16,928 bases of DNA from a candidate division WOR-3 bacterium (GTDB taxonomy: Bacteria; SDB-A), in NCBI GenBank assembly GCA_016934535.1, contig JAFGSQ010000064.1, forward strand, positions 1 to 16,928, given 5' to 3'. Position 1 is the first letter of the stretch. Each line of letters starts with the position of its first letter. A program made the translations under genes and the position numbers. A model generated the notes under the pieces. It did no database searches. It saw nothing but the letters and a program-made list of their open reading frames with translations, and was not told the DNA's origin. Below, piece after piece: positions 6,398 to 14,483 of the stretch.

Positions 6398-8197
6398 ATG
6401 GATTACAAGCTGAGAATAATTATCGCGATAGCTGTTTCATTTATAATTCTGATCACCTGGCAGTTGTTTTTTAACAAGAATAAAAAACAGGACATTCCGG
6501 TTGTTGACAGTTCTGTTGCAGCTGAAACATCTGCCGCAGAAGTAATTGACGACACGACTGCCATTGTGGACACGGCAACGGTGATTCCGGCGCAGGACAC
6601 AGCTTCAAGAGGCGGAGAAACTGTTTTTTTCGAGAAACTGCCTGAAAATTCAGGATTCGTCATGGAAAATGAGAATTTAACCATCTCCCTGAACCTTGAA
6701 AAAGGAGCCTCAGTCGCAGGAATAATCCTTCATGACTACGGGATATCAGGTTCGGAAAAAATGCTCAGCCTTTATCCGCTGAACGACAGCGCTGTCTCTC
6801 AGAAAGGCTTGATATTCTACCTGAACGACGACAGCCTCAAAAAGCAAAGATTCAATTCCTTTGAAGTACCTTTTTTCCTCGACACGTCATATAATGTTTC
6901 GGACACGCAGGTGTTTGTTTTTTCTCAGAATATCCTGCGAGTGACCGAATCTGAGTTCCTGGACACTGTGGGCGGAGACACTTCAAGCACAGCAGTTATG
7001 GACACTTCACACGAGAGTGTTTACATAAGATACATGATCCCGTCCGAAGGGTATTCTTTTCACGTATCGGCCTGGACTGATTTCAGCGACAGAATGAGAT
7101 ACAGCTGGTCAATGGCGTGGTTCGAAGGCATGGCGGTGACCGAACCCGATGTAAAATCAGATCCAGGTAAAAACAGGTTTTTTGTCGCCATGAGCCCGAC
7201 CGGATTCAGGTATTTCAGGAAGAGCCTGAAAGACGTAGCTGACGGCAAGGCTCTGTACGAAGAACCGGCATTTTGGGCGGGAGTGGCAGATCAGTATTTT
7301 ATGATAGCTTTTATTCCGAGAAACGACGACGAAAGTGATTTTCATTCTCCCGTAAAGTTCGTGTCATACGCAAACGACGACGATTTCCACCCATACCAAA
7401 CCGATATACATTTCGGTCCCACACGCTCTGATACTGTAAAATTTATCTGCTACACCGGACCGCTCGACGAGACTCATTTGTTGAAGACGGGATTCCATCT
7501 CGACGAGAACGTTCAAATGGGATGGCGCTGGCTCAGGCCCATAAGCAAGACCCTGTTGTGGTTTTTGAGATTGCTGAACAAAGCCATACCGAATTACGGG
7601 CTCGACATAATAATATTTTCTCTGGCCATGAACATAGTTTTTCTCCCGCTTTCTCTCTACAGTCAGAAATCAATGAAGAGAATGCAGGATCTTCAGCCCA
7701 AACTGCAGGAATTGAAAGACAAATACAAGGGCGATCCGAAAAGGTTGAACGAAGAAACCATGAAAATGTACAGGCAGGAGGCTTTCAATCCTTTCAGCGG
7801 CTGTTTGCCTTTGCTTCTTCAGATGCCGGTATTCATGGCTTTATATCAGATAATGAGAACGACAATTATTCTGAGGAATCAGAGTTTTCTCTGGATTCCC
7901 GACCTTTCGAGACCCGAGGCGACTATCCCGTTTTCCCTGCCTTTTACTTCCGCGCCGGGTATCGGGATTCTGCCGCTTCTGATGGGCGTGATGATGTTTT
8001 TTCAACAGAAGATGACAAACACAAATCCTCAGCAGAAATCACTGACTTACATAATGCCTATATTCATGACGTATATTTTTCTCGGTTTTCCCGCTGCGAT
8101 TGTTTTGTATTGGGCTTCATACAACCTTTTCGGGCTCGGACAGCAGTTGTTTTTCAAATACAGGGAAAAAATAGCCAAAGAACAACGGGCGGAGTAA
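6398..8197 (+). CDS. yidC: Membrane protein insertase YidC
   Basis: YidC inserts and folds inner-membrane proteins, alone or with SecYEG. The product is 599 residues. It has an N-terminal membrane anchor (about 6-25), then an Asp/Thr/Ala/Val-rich low-complexity linker (about 35-70), and a large periplasmic domain to about residue 360. The C-terminal insertase domain has several membrane segments and includes the Lys/Gln-rich cytoplasmic hairpin after LYSQKSMKRMQ, the PFSGCLPLLLQMPVF motif and a LYWASYNLF ending. The periplasmic domain indicates a diderm cell. ATG 6398 is chosen because AAGGAG lies just upstream; an upstream TTG at 6380 would overlap yidD by four bases and lacks a site. jag follows after one base. 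Confidence 0.96.
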   Translation: MDYKLRIIIAIAVSFIILITWQLFFNKNKKQDIPVVDSSVAAETSAAEVIDDTTAIVDTATVIPAQDTASRGGETVFFEKLPENSGFVMENENLTISLNLEKGASVAGIILHDYGISGSEKMLSLYPLNDSAVSQKGLIFYLNDDSLKKQRFNSFEVPFFLDTSYNVSDTQVFVFSQNILRVTESEFLDTVGGDTSSTAVMDTSHESVYIRYMIPSEGYSFHVSAWTDFSDRMRYSWSMAWFEGMAVTEPDVKSDPGKNRFFVAMSPTGFRYFRKSLKDVADGKALYEEPAFWAGVADQYFMIAFIPRNDDESDFHSPVKFVSYANDDDFHPYQTDIHFGPTRSDTVKFICYTGPLDETHLLKTGFHLDENVQMGWRWLRPISKTLLWFLRLLNKAIPNYGLDIIIFSLAMNIVFLPLSLYSQKSMKRMQDLQPKLQELKDKYKGDPKRLNEETMKMYRQEAFNPFSGCLPLLLQMPVFMALYQIMRTTIILRNQSFLWIPDLSRPEATIPFSLPFTSAPGIGILPLLMGVMMFFQQKMTNTNPQQKSLTYIMPIFMTYIFLGFPAAIVLYWASYNLFGLGQQLFFKYREKIAKEQRAE

Positions 8198-8198
8198 C

Positions 8199-8657
8199 AT
8201 GGACGAAAACATAAAAAACTGGCTCTTTGAAAATATAAATGAACTTCTCAGGTTAATGGGATTTGATAGCGTGACCCTTGATATTTCTGAAGAAAGCGAA
8301 AATATATTTCTTGTAAGCATATTCTCCGAAGAGGATTCAGGCAGGATAATCGGAAGGGAAGGGTCGGTGATTCAGTCAATAACCCTGCTTGTTAACAAAA
8401 TGCTGTCCAGGGATTTCAAGGGTTGCAGGGTGAGGATTGACGCCGAGGATTACATGAAAAAAAGGGAAGACAGCTTCAAAGAAAAAGTGGTCGAAATTGC
8501 ACGAAGAGCCGAATTACTGACGGAAGAGCATATCATCAAGAACCTGAACTCTTACGAGAGAAGAATAGCACACATGATAATCAAGGATTTTGACGGCGTA
8601 GAAAGCCGAAGCGAAGGCGATGGGGACATCAAAGACCTGGTCATCTTCCCGAAGTGA
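8199..8657 (+). CDS. khpB: KH/R3H RNA-binding protein Jag (KhpB/EloR), short form
   Basis: Jag/KhpB is a cytoplasmic RNA-binding protein linked to cell elongation and division in some bacteria and regularly encoded after yidC. The 152-residue protein carries a KH domain with the GxxG loop IGREG (51-55), and an R3H domain near the end (SYERRIAHMIIKDF, then SRSEGDGDIKDLVIFPK). It lacks the Jag_N domain and linker found in the longer (about 200+ residue) versions. ATG 8199 starts one base after the yidC stop, with GGCGGAG upstream in the yidC tail. Its stop overlaps mnmE GTG as GTGA. Confidence 0.9.
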   Translation: MDENIKNWLFENINELLRLMGFDSVTLDISEESENIFLVSIFSEEDSGRIIGREGSVIQSITLLVNKMLSRDFKGCRVRIDAEDYMKKREDSFKEKVVEIARRAELLTEEHIIKNLNSYERRIAHMIIKDFDGVESRSEGDGDIKDLVIFPK

Positions 8658-9994
8658 ACTTATTTGACACCATAATAGCGAGAATAACACCGGACGGGGA
8701 AAGTGCCGTGGCTGTCGTAAGAATCAGCGGCGGCAATAGTCTCGCTTACCTGTCTAAAATCACGGAAAAAAATACGTTCAAACCGAGAAAAGCGGTTTTG
8801 GTCAAAATTGTTTTGTCCGGCGGCGTTAAAGATTTTGCCCTGGCTGTTTACTATCCGAAACCCGGATCTTACACCGGCGAAGACGTTTGTGAAATCAGCG
8901 TTCACGGCAACCAATATCTCGTACGAAAGTTAATCGAGACCTGCGTAGATATGGGAGCCAGAATAGCAGATAGAGGTGAATTCACTTACAGGGCTTACAT
9001 GAACGGAAAAATGGATCTCTCCCAGGTCGAGGGTGTGTTGTCAATGATAAATAGCTCGAACGAAAGTTCATTGAGACGAGCGGGAGCTTCATTGGAAGGA
9101 AATCTCGGGCGAAAAGTTAAAAAATCGCTCGAAAATCTCGACCTTTGCCGTGCCGAACTCGAAATATGCGCACTTGAAGAAGATACTTATCCGAAACTTT
9201 CGAAGGATTTTTACGGAAGATTAAAAAAAGCTTTTAATGACGTTGATGAAATAGCGTCCTGGTCGTCTGCTGCGGCGAAAGATTTTGAAAAACCGCAAGT
9301 TTTCATAATAGGTCCTCCAAACGCCGGAAAATCAACCCTTTTTAACCGGTTTTATGGAAGCCACAGGGTTGTTGTTTCTGATGCGCCTGGGACGACAAGA
9401 GACATGATAAGGGAAGAGGTCGATTTTCCAGGAGGCATGATCAGACTTGTTGACGGGGCGGGTTTGAGAGACGAACACTTCGATTCCGTAGAAAAACTTG
9501 GGAAAGAGATTTTGCTGGATAAGCTGAGAGGAGCTGACGCGGTTATCGTTCTTCTCGATGCTGTCGCAGAATGGAAAAGCGACCTGAAGAAGTTTTCCGC
9601 TTTGACTGAAGGTAAAAAGAGGGTGCTCGCTCTTAATAAATCAGACCTGGCAATAGAAGTTGGCCGCTTGCCCGAGGAAATTCTCCCGGTCTCGGCAGTA
9701 ACGGGAGAAAACCTTGACTCTCTGAAAAGAGAAATTTCGACAAAACTGTGGGGTGAAAGCGCGGAAAATAAAACATCAGACGGAGACCCGTTTGTTTCGG
9801 AAAGAGCCTCTCTGCTGGCGTCGGAAGCTTTATCGAGCATTAAAAGAGCCGAAAAGAACATTGAAAAAGACGTCTGGGACATCGCGGCTTACGAACTTGA
9901 AAAAGTGTCGGAAAACCTCGGATCGATAATCGGAGTGCATGTGAAACCAGGAGAAATAGTGGCTCTGTTCGATAAATTTTGCGTGGGGAAATAA
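8654..9994 (+). CDS. mnmE: tRNA uridine-5-carboxymethylaminomethyl modification GTPase MnmE
   Basis: With MnmG, MnmE makes (c)mnm5U at position 34 of tRNAs, using formyl-tetrahydrofolate and GTP. In the 446-residue protein, the N-terminal folate-binding domain starts LFDTIIARITPDGESAVAVV and has the GEFT-RAYMNGKMDL motif (109-122). The GTPase domain has G1 GPPNAGKS (220-227), G2 PGTTRD (245-250), G3 DGAG (267-270, where DTAG is usual) and G4 NKSD (328-331). The protein ends FCVGK with the conserved Cys443. The GTG start at 8654 overlaps the jag stop by four bases and gives the expected N-terminus. mnmG is not adjacent. It closes the rpmH cluster. Confidence 0.95.
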   Translation: MNLFDTIIARITPDGESAVAVVRISGGNSLAYLSKITEKNTFKPRKAVLVKIVLSGGVKDFALAVYYPKPGSYTGEDVCEISVHGNQYLVRKLIETCVDMGARIADRGEFTYRAYMNGKMDLSQVEGVLSMINSSNESSLRRAGASLEGNLGRKVKKSLENLDLCRAELEICALEEDTYPKLSKDFYGRLKKAFNDVDEIASWSSAAAKDFEKPQVFIIGPPNAGKSTLFNRFYGSHRVVVSDAPGTTRDMIREEVDFPGGMIRLVDGAGLRDEHFDSVEKLGKEILLDKLRGADAVIVLLDAVAEWKSDLKKFSALTEGKKRVLALNKSDLAIEVGRLPEEILPVSAVTGENLDSLKREISTKLWGESAENKTSDGDPFVSERASLLASEALSSIKRAEKNIEKDVWDIAAYELEKVSENLGSIIGVHVKPGEIVALFDKFCVGK

Positions 9995-10061
9995 CTTTCT
10001 CAACATTGACAACCGGATAAAACAGTACGAAAATTGCCCGGATTGCATTTCAGGAAACAAA

Positions 10062-10163
10062 ATGATCAAAAATGATGACATCTGTCGCGTCGTTCGAAAG
10101 ACAGAAGAAGATTCGAAGGAAATTATTTTTAACAGCTCTATTAAGCCGGTAAATCCTTGGTAG
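10062..10163 (+). CDS. Possible 33-residue hypothetical protein
   Basis: A short open frame fills the mnmE-smr gap. ATG 10062 is preceded by AGGA six to seven bases upstream, and its TAG stop at 10161-10163 overlaps the first codons of smr (TTG 10157), the coupling style seen elsewhere in this window. The product is charged, reads MIKNDDICRVVRKTEED near its start and ends PVNPW. The same frame is open further upstream to about 9958, including a CPDC motif, but offers no ATG, GTG or TTG there. I recognise no family; it may be chance. Confidence 0.25.
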   Translation: MIKNDDICRVVRKTEEDSKEIIFNSSIKPVNPW

Positions 10164-10459
10164 AATATCCTGAAAACAAACACCCTGTAGTAATTCCCGT
10201 CGAAGGGACTCTCGATCTTCACTGTTTCGACAAAAAGGAAACGGAGAGTTTAATTCGTGAATATCTTGAAGAATGCAGGAGAAGGGGAATAAAAAAGGTG
10301 AGGATCATTCATGGAAAAGGGAAAGGTGTTCTTATGGCCAGAGTTCATTCCGTCCTGAAAAAGATAGAGTTTGTCAAATCCTACGAAACAGCAAACGATC
10401 AAAGAAGCTCCTGGGGAGCGACGCTGGTCGAACTGGCTGAAGAAGACGGTTTGTCATAA
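10157..10459 (+). CDS. Stand-alone Smr-domain protein (small MutS-related)
   Basis: Smr domains are small nucleic-acid nicking or binding domains, found at the C-terminus of MutS2 and as single-domain proteins. This 100-residue product is almost entirely Smr: LDLH at 19-22, a helix ending CRRRG, VRIIHGKGKG at 48-57, and SSWGATLVEL at 84-93. These are the family's signature motifs. The start is TTG 10157, because an in-frame TAA lies at 10142-10144 and no other start precedes the domain; there is no clear ribosome binding site. Its stop TAA (10457-10459) lies inside the tail of the convergent transporter gene. It could act on DNA or on stalled-ribosome mRNA; which is not evident. Confidence 0.85.
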   Translation: MVEYPENKHPVVIPVEGTLDLHCFDKKETESLIREYLEECRRRGIKKVRIIHGKGKGVLMARVHSVLKKIEFVKSYETANDQRSSWGATLVELAEEDGLS

Positions 10460-11338
10460 ATTCATCAATATCAACGAAAGCGATATTGCTGTCAGAGAAA
10501 CGAATTTTTTTGCCGAGATTTTTTCCTTAAAAAATACCGCTCCGGCAACCGTTATGAGCAGAATACTTCCCACTGAATAGAATGAAAATGCCACAGCGGC
10601 GGGATACTGTCTGAACGAGGATATAAGAAAAAAAGACGAGAAAAGATTGGGGATTCCTACCACAAAACCGGCTAAGGCGTTTTTTTTTAATTTCTCTGTT
10701 TTCCTGAAACCGCCCATGACAGCCGACAGTAAAAAAGCCGTCGCGAATACTGTGGCCAGGAAAAGGTTTTTGTATATTTCGGGAGCATAATTTTCGAAAA
10801 GCTTGTTGGAAAATTCAGCCAATCCTGTGGCTAAAAGAACCCAGAGAATTATGAGCGTGGTTTTTTTTCTGAGCTTTTCTTTTTTCGAAGGTAAGGAGAG
10901 AAAAAAAACAGCCGCCATAGAAAGCAAAACACCGTTTGTTTTCAGCAAAGACATTTGCTCTTTGAAAAGAAAATAAGACAGAACGACCGGCAGAACGACT
11001 CCAAGTTTTGAGAGTGCGCCCGTCAGGGCGACTCCGTTTTCCCGTATACTGGATTGTATGGATAAGAACCCCAACAAATACATCACGCCTCCGGCTAATC
11101 CCGTAAAGGTCGACCAGATAAAAAAGAAATTTGACGGATTTTTGAAAATCAAAGTGAATGCAGATCCGCCGGTTTCCGGATTGAAACCGTCTGTAAAAAG
11201 CAGAAAAAGCGCCGTGGCAAAGGCTGAAAGATAATTGAAAGAAGCCACCTTCATTCTGTCGCAGCCCAGCAGGTCTGCGATTTTAAGAAAAACAGCAACA
11301 CAAGAGCTCGAAATGATAGCAAGTAAAATGTAAAGCAT
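10454..11338 (-). CDS. DMT superfamily (EamA-like) membrane transporter
   Basis: The 294-residue protein is almost wholly hydrophobic, with about ten membrane segments in two similar halves, each ending in a strand-helix with a FKE motif (FLFKEQMS near residue 125 and FFKEKISA near 272). This two-repeat layout and FKE ending are typical of EamA/DMT drug-metabolite transporters. Substrate cannot be told from sequence. ATG (11336-11338) begins six bases after the murJ stop on the same strand, without a visible Shine-Dalgarno sequence, so it is probably translated from the murJ mRNA. Its stop lies at 10454-10456, overlapping smr by six bases in convergent orientation. Confidence 0.8.
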   Translation of the reverse strand: MLYILLAIISSSCVAVFLKIADLLGCDRMKVASFNYLSAFATALFLLFTDGFNPETGGSAFTLIFKNPSNFFFIWSTFTGLAGGVMYLLGFLSIQSSIRENGVALTGALSKLGVVLPVVLSYFLFKEQMSLLKTNGVLLSMAAVFFLSLPSKKEKLRKKTTLIILWVLLATGLAEFSNKLFENYAPEIYKNLFLATVFATAFLLSAVMGGFRKTEKLKKNALAGFVVGIPNLFSSFFLISSFRQYPAAVAFSFYSVGSILLITVAGAVFFKEKISAKKFVSLTAISLSLILMNL

Positions 11339-11344
11339 GGGGAT

Positions 11345-12907
11345 TTATGAGGAGACTCTGAATTCAAGAGTCTTCGCGAGTGCGAGGAAAAAGATTAAAT
11401 AAAGCACTCCGGAAACCAAGACGATGGCAAGAGATGTTTTGAGGCTCAAGGAATGAGCGAAAATGAATTCGGCTGAACGAAGGGTGAAATAAAGAACAGT
11501 TGCAGGAAGCGCCGACGCGAAAAGCGTTTTAAAAGCTCCCTCGGCGAGTTTTGGAAAGGACACTCGGGCGAATTTGAAATGAAACATCATGAGAAGGCAA
11601 AGGAAATTAAATATGCTTGCCATGGAAACAGCCAAAGCAAGACCGTTTATTCCCATTCTTTGCTTAAGAGCAAATACGGAAACAACATTGACGGCGCTTG
11701 AAAAGAAGCTGACGACAACAGGCGTTTTAGTGTCTTTCATTGAATAAAAAGTATTGGAAAGGATTTTTACGAATGAAGTGCCAGCAATCCCTATAAGAAA
11801 CCAGCCGAGTATATCTGCCGTGGCAACAGTGCTTTCCGCGCTGAACATGCCGTGCTGGAATATTATTCTCACTAGATGATATCTCAGAACCCACATGAGA
11901 AAACATACAGGAAATACGAAAAACATTGCCATTCTCAAAGACCTTATGAGTGCTGACAGGACAAGGTCCGTTCTCATGGAAGACGCATGCCTGGCAGTCT
12001 CGGGAAGAGTGACAGTCGCCAGGCTGACTCCGATAATACCCAGAGGAAAGGTCATAAGCCTGAAGGCGAAAGAGTAATGTGAGACCGCGCCTTCGCCGAG
12101 GTGCGTCGCAAAAGCTTGGTTGACTGCGACGTTTATCCTTGTCGCGATGTATCCTAATGCAACAGGGAGAAAAAGACAGAGAGCCTTTTTAACTGCTTTG
12201 TCGGAGAGACAAATATACAGTTTGTATTTCAGACCTTCCTTTACCGACTTGGGAAGCATTACCACGAATTGAGCCACCGATCCCGCAAGAATTCCTATTG
12301 CGAGAGGGAAGGGAGAGAGGGATCCTGACCTGCCGAATACCCTGAAAAGCAGCAGTGTAACAATTATAGAGACCGCGTTCCAAAGAGCCGGCGCGAGACC
12401 GGTCGTTGTGTAATACCTGAAATAGTTCAAAAAGCCCATTACGAGAGAAGTAGAAGAAGAAATTATTAGCAAAGGAAAAAGAGTTCTTACGAGAGATACT
12501 GTCAGAACCTGCTTTTCAGCGGAATATCCTCCGGCGAAAACCGAGACTATTAAAGGTGCAAAAACAATGCCGAGGGCGCACAACAGACTCGAAAGCACGA
12601 GCAGGATATTGAAAAGGTTGATCGCGAACAGCAGCGCTTTTTTCTTTCCTTCTTTTTCGTTTAGGTCGGAAAAAATCGGAATAAAAGCGGCGTTCATCGT
12701 GCCTTCCGATATGAACTCAAGTATCAAACCGGGTATTATGTAAGCTGTTCTGAAAGCGTCCATGGAAGCGCCTGCTCCGTAAAGCACTGCGTAAACAATT
12801 TCCCTGATGAGGCCGAGAATCCTGCTTATAAAAACTCCGAAAGAAAATTTCCCGGCACTCTTGAGCAGGTTTTTCGTTTCCGAAGTGTTTTTGGAATGAG
12901 ACATCAT
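11345..12907 (-). CDS. murJ: Lipid II flippase MurJ (MviN family)
   Basis: MurJ moves lipid II across the inner membrane for peptidoglycan synthesis. The 520-residue product is a polytopic membrane protein (about 14 segments) with family motifs in order: SRILGLIREIVYA (28-40), DAFRTAYIIPG (50-60), APALWN (172-177), FRLMTFPLGIIGVSLATVTLP (282-302) and NTFYSMKDTKTP (385-396). The start is ATG at 12905-12907, followed at once by a second ATG (12902-12904). No Shine-Dalgarno sequence is visible, and a candidate -10 ends about eight bases before the start, so the message may be nearly leaderless. The DMT transporter gene follows on the same strand. Confidence 0.95.
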   Translation of the reverse strand: MMSHSKNTSETKNLLKSAGKFSFGVFISRILGLIREIVYAVLYGAGASMDAFRTAYIIPGLILEFISEGTMNAAFIPIFSDLNEKEGKKKALLFAINLFNILLVLSSLLCALGIVFAPLIVSVFAGGYSAEKQVLTVSLVRTLFPLLIISSSTSLVMGFLNYFRYYTTTGLAPALWNAVSIIVTLLLFRVFGRSGSLSPFPLAIGILAGSVAQFVVMLPKSVKEGLKYKLYICLSDKAVKKALCLFLPVALGYIATRINVAVNQAFATHLGEGAVSHYSFAFRLMTFPLGIIGVSLATVTLPETARHASSMRTDLVLSALIRSLRMAMFFVFPVCFLMWVLRYHLVRIIFQHGMFSAESTVATADILGWFLIGIAGTSFVKILSNTFYSMKDTKTPVVVSFFSSAVNVVSVFALKQRMGINGLALAVSMASIFNFLCLLMMFHFKFARVSFPKLAEGAFKTLFASALPATVLYFTLRSAEFIFAHSLSLKTSLAIVLVSGVLYLIFFLALAKTLEFRVSS

Positions 12908-12914
12908 AAGAGTA

Positions 12915-12941
12915 AAAATATCAAATTAGACGCGATTTCAA
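12915..12941 (-). promoter_or_regulatory. Weak candidate promoter for murJ
   Basis: Read on the minus strand, TTGAAA (12941-12936) matches five of six -35 bases and TATTTT (12920-12915) matches four of six -10 bases. The spacing is 15 bases, shorter than ideal. The predicted transcription start would fall within a base or two of the murJ ATG, which would explain the absence of a ribosome binding site. Confidence 0.25.
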
Positions 12942-13002
12942 AAGCCCAATCTGCCTTATGCTGTATAAAGTAAAACCTGTGAAAGACTCACGGGGAAATC
13001 AG

Positions 13003-13030
13003 TTGACATATTATCTTTACATATTATCAT
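13003..13030 (+). promoter_or_regulatory. Promoter of the beta-CASP/xerD operon
   Basis: TTGACA at 13003-13008 is a perfect -35, and TATCAT at 13025-13030 is a five-of-six -10 with 16-base spacing. The expected transcript start is near 13037, about 50 bases before the TTG start codon, with a GAGGG ribosome binding site between. A 10-base direct repeat (see 13006-13028) covers the spacer and part of both elements. Confidence 0.65.
13006..13028 (+). repeat. 10-bp direct repeat within the promoter
   Basis: ACATATTATC occurs at 13006-13015 and again at 13019-13028, separated by CTTT, a 13-base period. The first copy begins in the -35 element and the second runs into the -10. Identical half-sites in the RNA polymerase footprint could be a repressor operator, although AT-rich chance duplication is possible. 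Confidence 0.45.
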
Positions 13031-13086
13031 TAAAATGTATTGGCGAGTTTGCTATGAATATCATTTAAATTTCGCGAGGGCACCGC

Positions 13087-14469
13087 TTGAAAATCAAACC
13101 ATTAGGAGCCGTTAGAACCGTGACCGGCTCCATGCATCTTTTGGAGTCTTCACGTAATGTTAAATGCATTCTCGATTGCGGCCTATATCAGGGAAAAAGA
13201 GCCGATTCGAATTCCCTCAACAGAAATTTAAAAACAGACCCTTCGTCCGTGGAAAGCGTTGTGATATCTCACGCGCACATAGACCATTGCGGATTGCTTC
13301 CTTATTTTGTAAAAAAGGGTTTCAGAGGGCACATCTTCATGACTCCAGCTACGAGAGAATTGACGGAATTGCTTCTCTTGGACAGCGCCCATCTTCAGTT
13401 CAAGGACGCCGAATACATCAACAGAAAAAAAAAGGCGGAAGACCCCGAGATAGTGCCTCTTTACACAGGCGAAGATGTCGAAGCCGTGTTTGAACTGGTC
13501 AAGGTCAAGAATTTCGGAGAACCTTTCGAAGCCGCTTCAGGACTGACAGCGAGATTTTTGAGAGCGGGACACATTCTCGGTTCAGCTATGGTTGAGGTAT
13601 CTGAAAAAGACAAAACCCTGCTTTTTTCAGGCGATCTCGGGAGGATGAACGCACCTCTGCTGAAAGACCCGGAACATGTAAAAGATACAAAAATAGATTG
13701 CCTTCTCATTGAAAGCACTTACGGAGGAAAAAAACACCACGGTTTTGAAGAAGCGAAGGATAGGATGGTCTTTGCCGTGGAAAAAATAAGCCGAACAAGT
13801 GGAAAACTTATAATACCTGCTTTTTCGGTAGGAAGGACTCAGGATATTGTCTATACGCTTCACGAACTGATGCTTGAAAGGAGAATTCCTTCGACCATAG
13901 AAATATTCGTGGACAGTCCCCTTTCGACAAACGTCACGGAGATTTACAGACAGCACTTCTACGAACTTGACGAAAAATCCATGGAAATGATGGCAAAAGA
14001 CGGAGATCCTTTCGGCTTTGGAAAACTTAAATACACAAAAAGCGTCGAACAGTCCAAAGAATTGAACGAAAAAGAGGGTCCGATAATTATTATATCGGCC
14101 AGTGGCATGTGCGAGGGCGGCAGGATAGTTCACCACCTCAAAAATAACATTGAAGACGAAAAAAACGTGATTTTGATAGTTAGTTTTCAGGCCGTCAACA
14201 CTCTCGGAAGGAGAATAGCAGACGGAATGAAGGAAATAAAAATATTCGGAAAGGATTACGAAGTGAGAGCCGAAGTCCTGACGAACAACGAATGGAGCGC
14301 TCACGCTGATGGAACAGAGCTTTTTAATTTTATAAAAGAAGTCAATCCCGGGAAAACCTTACTCGTTCACGGCGAAATTAATCAGATGGAAGCGCTGAAA
14401 GCAAAGATCGACGAAACCGGAATACCGGCCGGCATACCTGATAACGGCGAAGGTTTCGTTGAAGTGTGA
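13087..14469 (+). CDS. Beta-CASP metallo-beta-lactamase fold protein, RNase-like
   Basis: This 460-residue protein matches the bacterial CPSF/Ysh1-like (TTHA0252 type) RNA nucleases. MBL motifs: SHAHIDHCG (61-69; His62, His64, Asp66, His67), AGHILGSA (His162) and SGDLG (Asp183). Beta-CASP motifs: A at Glu209 (ESTYGG), B at His406 (SAHAD) and C at His428 (VHGE). The SASGMCEGGRIVHHL segment (337-351) is typical of the RNA-specificity region. All metal ligands are present, so it should be an active Zn-dependent hydrolase. TTG 13087 is the start, with GAGGG six bases upstream. xerD follows after 14 bases. Substrate in the cell is unknown; RNA is the likely one from the family. Confidence 0.9.
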   Translation: MKIKPLGAVRTVTGSMHLLESSRNVKCILDCGLYQGKRADSNSLNRNLKTDPSSVESVVISHAHIDHCGLLPYFVKKGFRGHIFMTPATRELTELLLLDSAHLQFKDAEYINRKKKAEDPEIVPLYTGEDVEAVFELVKVKNFGEPFEAASGLTARFLRAGHILGSAMVEVSEKDKTLLFSGDLGRMNAPLLKDPEHVKDTKIDCLLIESTYGGKKHHGFEEAKDRMVFAVEKISRTSGKLIIPAFSVGRTQDIVYTLHELMLERRIPSTIEIFVDSPLSTNVTEIYRQHFYELDEKSMEMMAKDGDPFGFGKLKYTKSVEQSKELNEKEGPIIIISASGMCEGGRIVHHLKNNIEDEKNVILIVSFQAVNTLGRRIADGMKEIKIFGKDYEVRAEVLTNNEWSAHADGTELFNFIKEVNPGKTLLVHGEINQMEALKAKIDETGIPAGIPDNGEGFVEV

Positions 14470-14483
14470 AGAAAGGAGACACG

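Noticed and set aside
7522-8214. 230-codon open frame on the plus strand inside yidC
   Set aside because: It covers the conserved insertase domain in another frame; its product has no recognisable domain and the yidC frame is clearly the real one.
10006-10034. TTGACA at 10006-10011 as a promoter for smr
   Set aside because: No acceptable -10 element at 16-18 bases; the best is a four-of-six GAAAAT.
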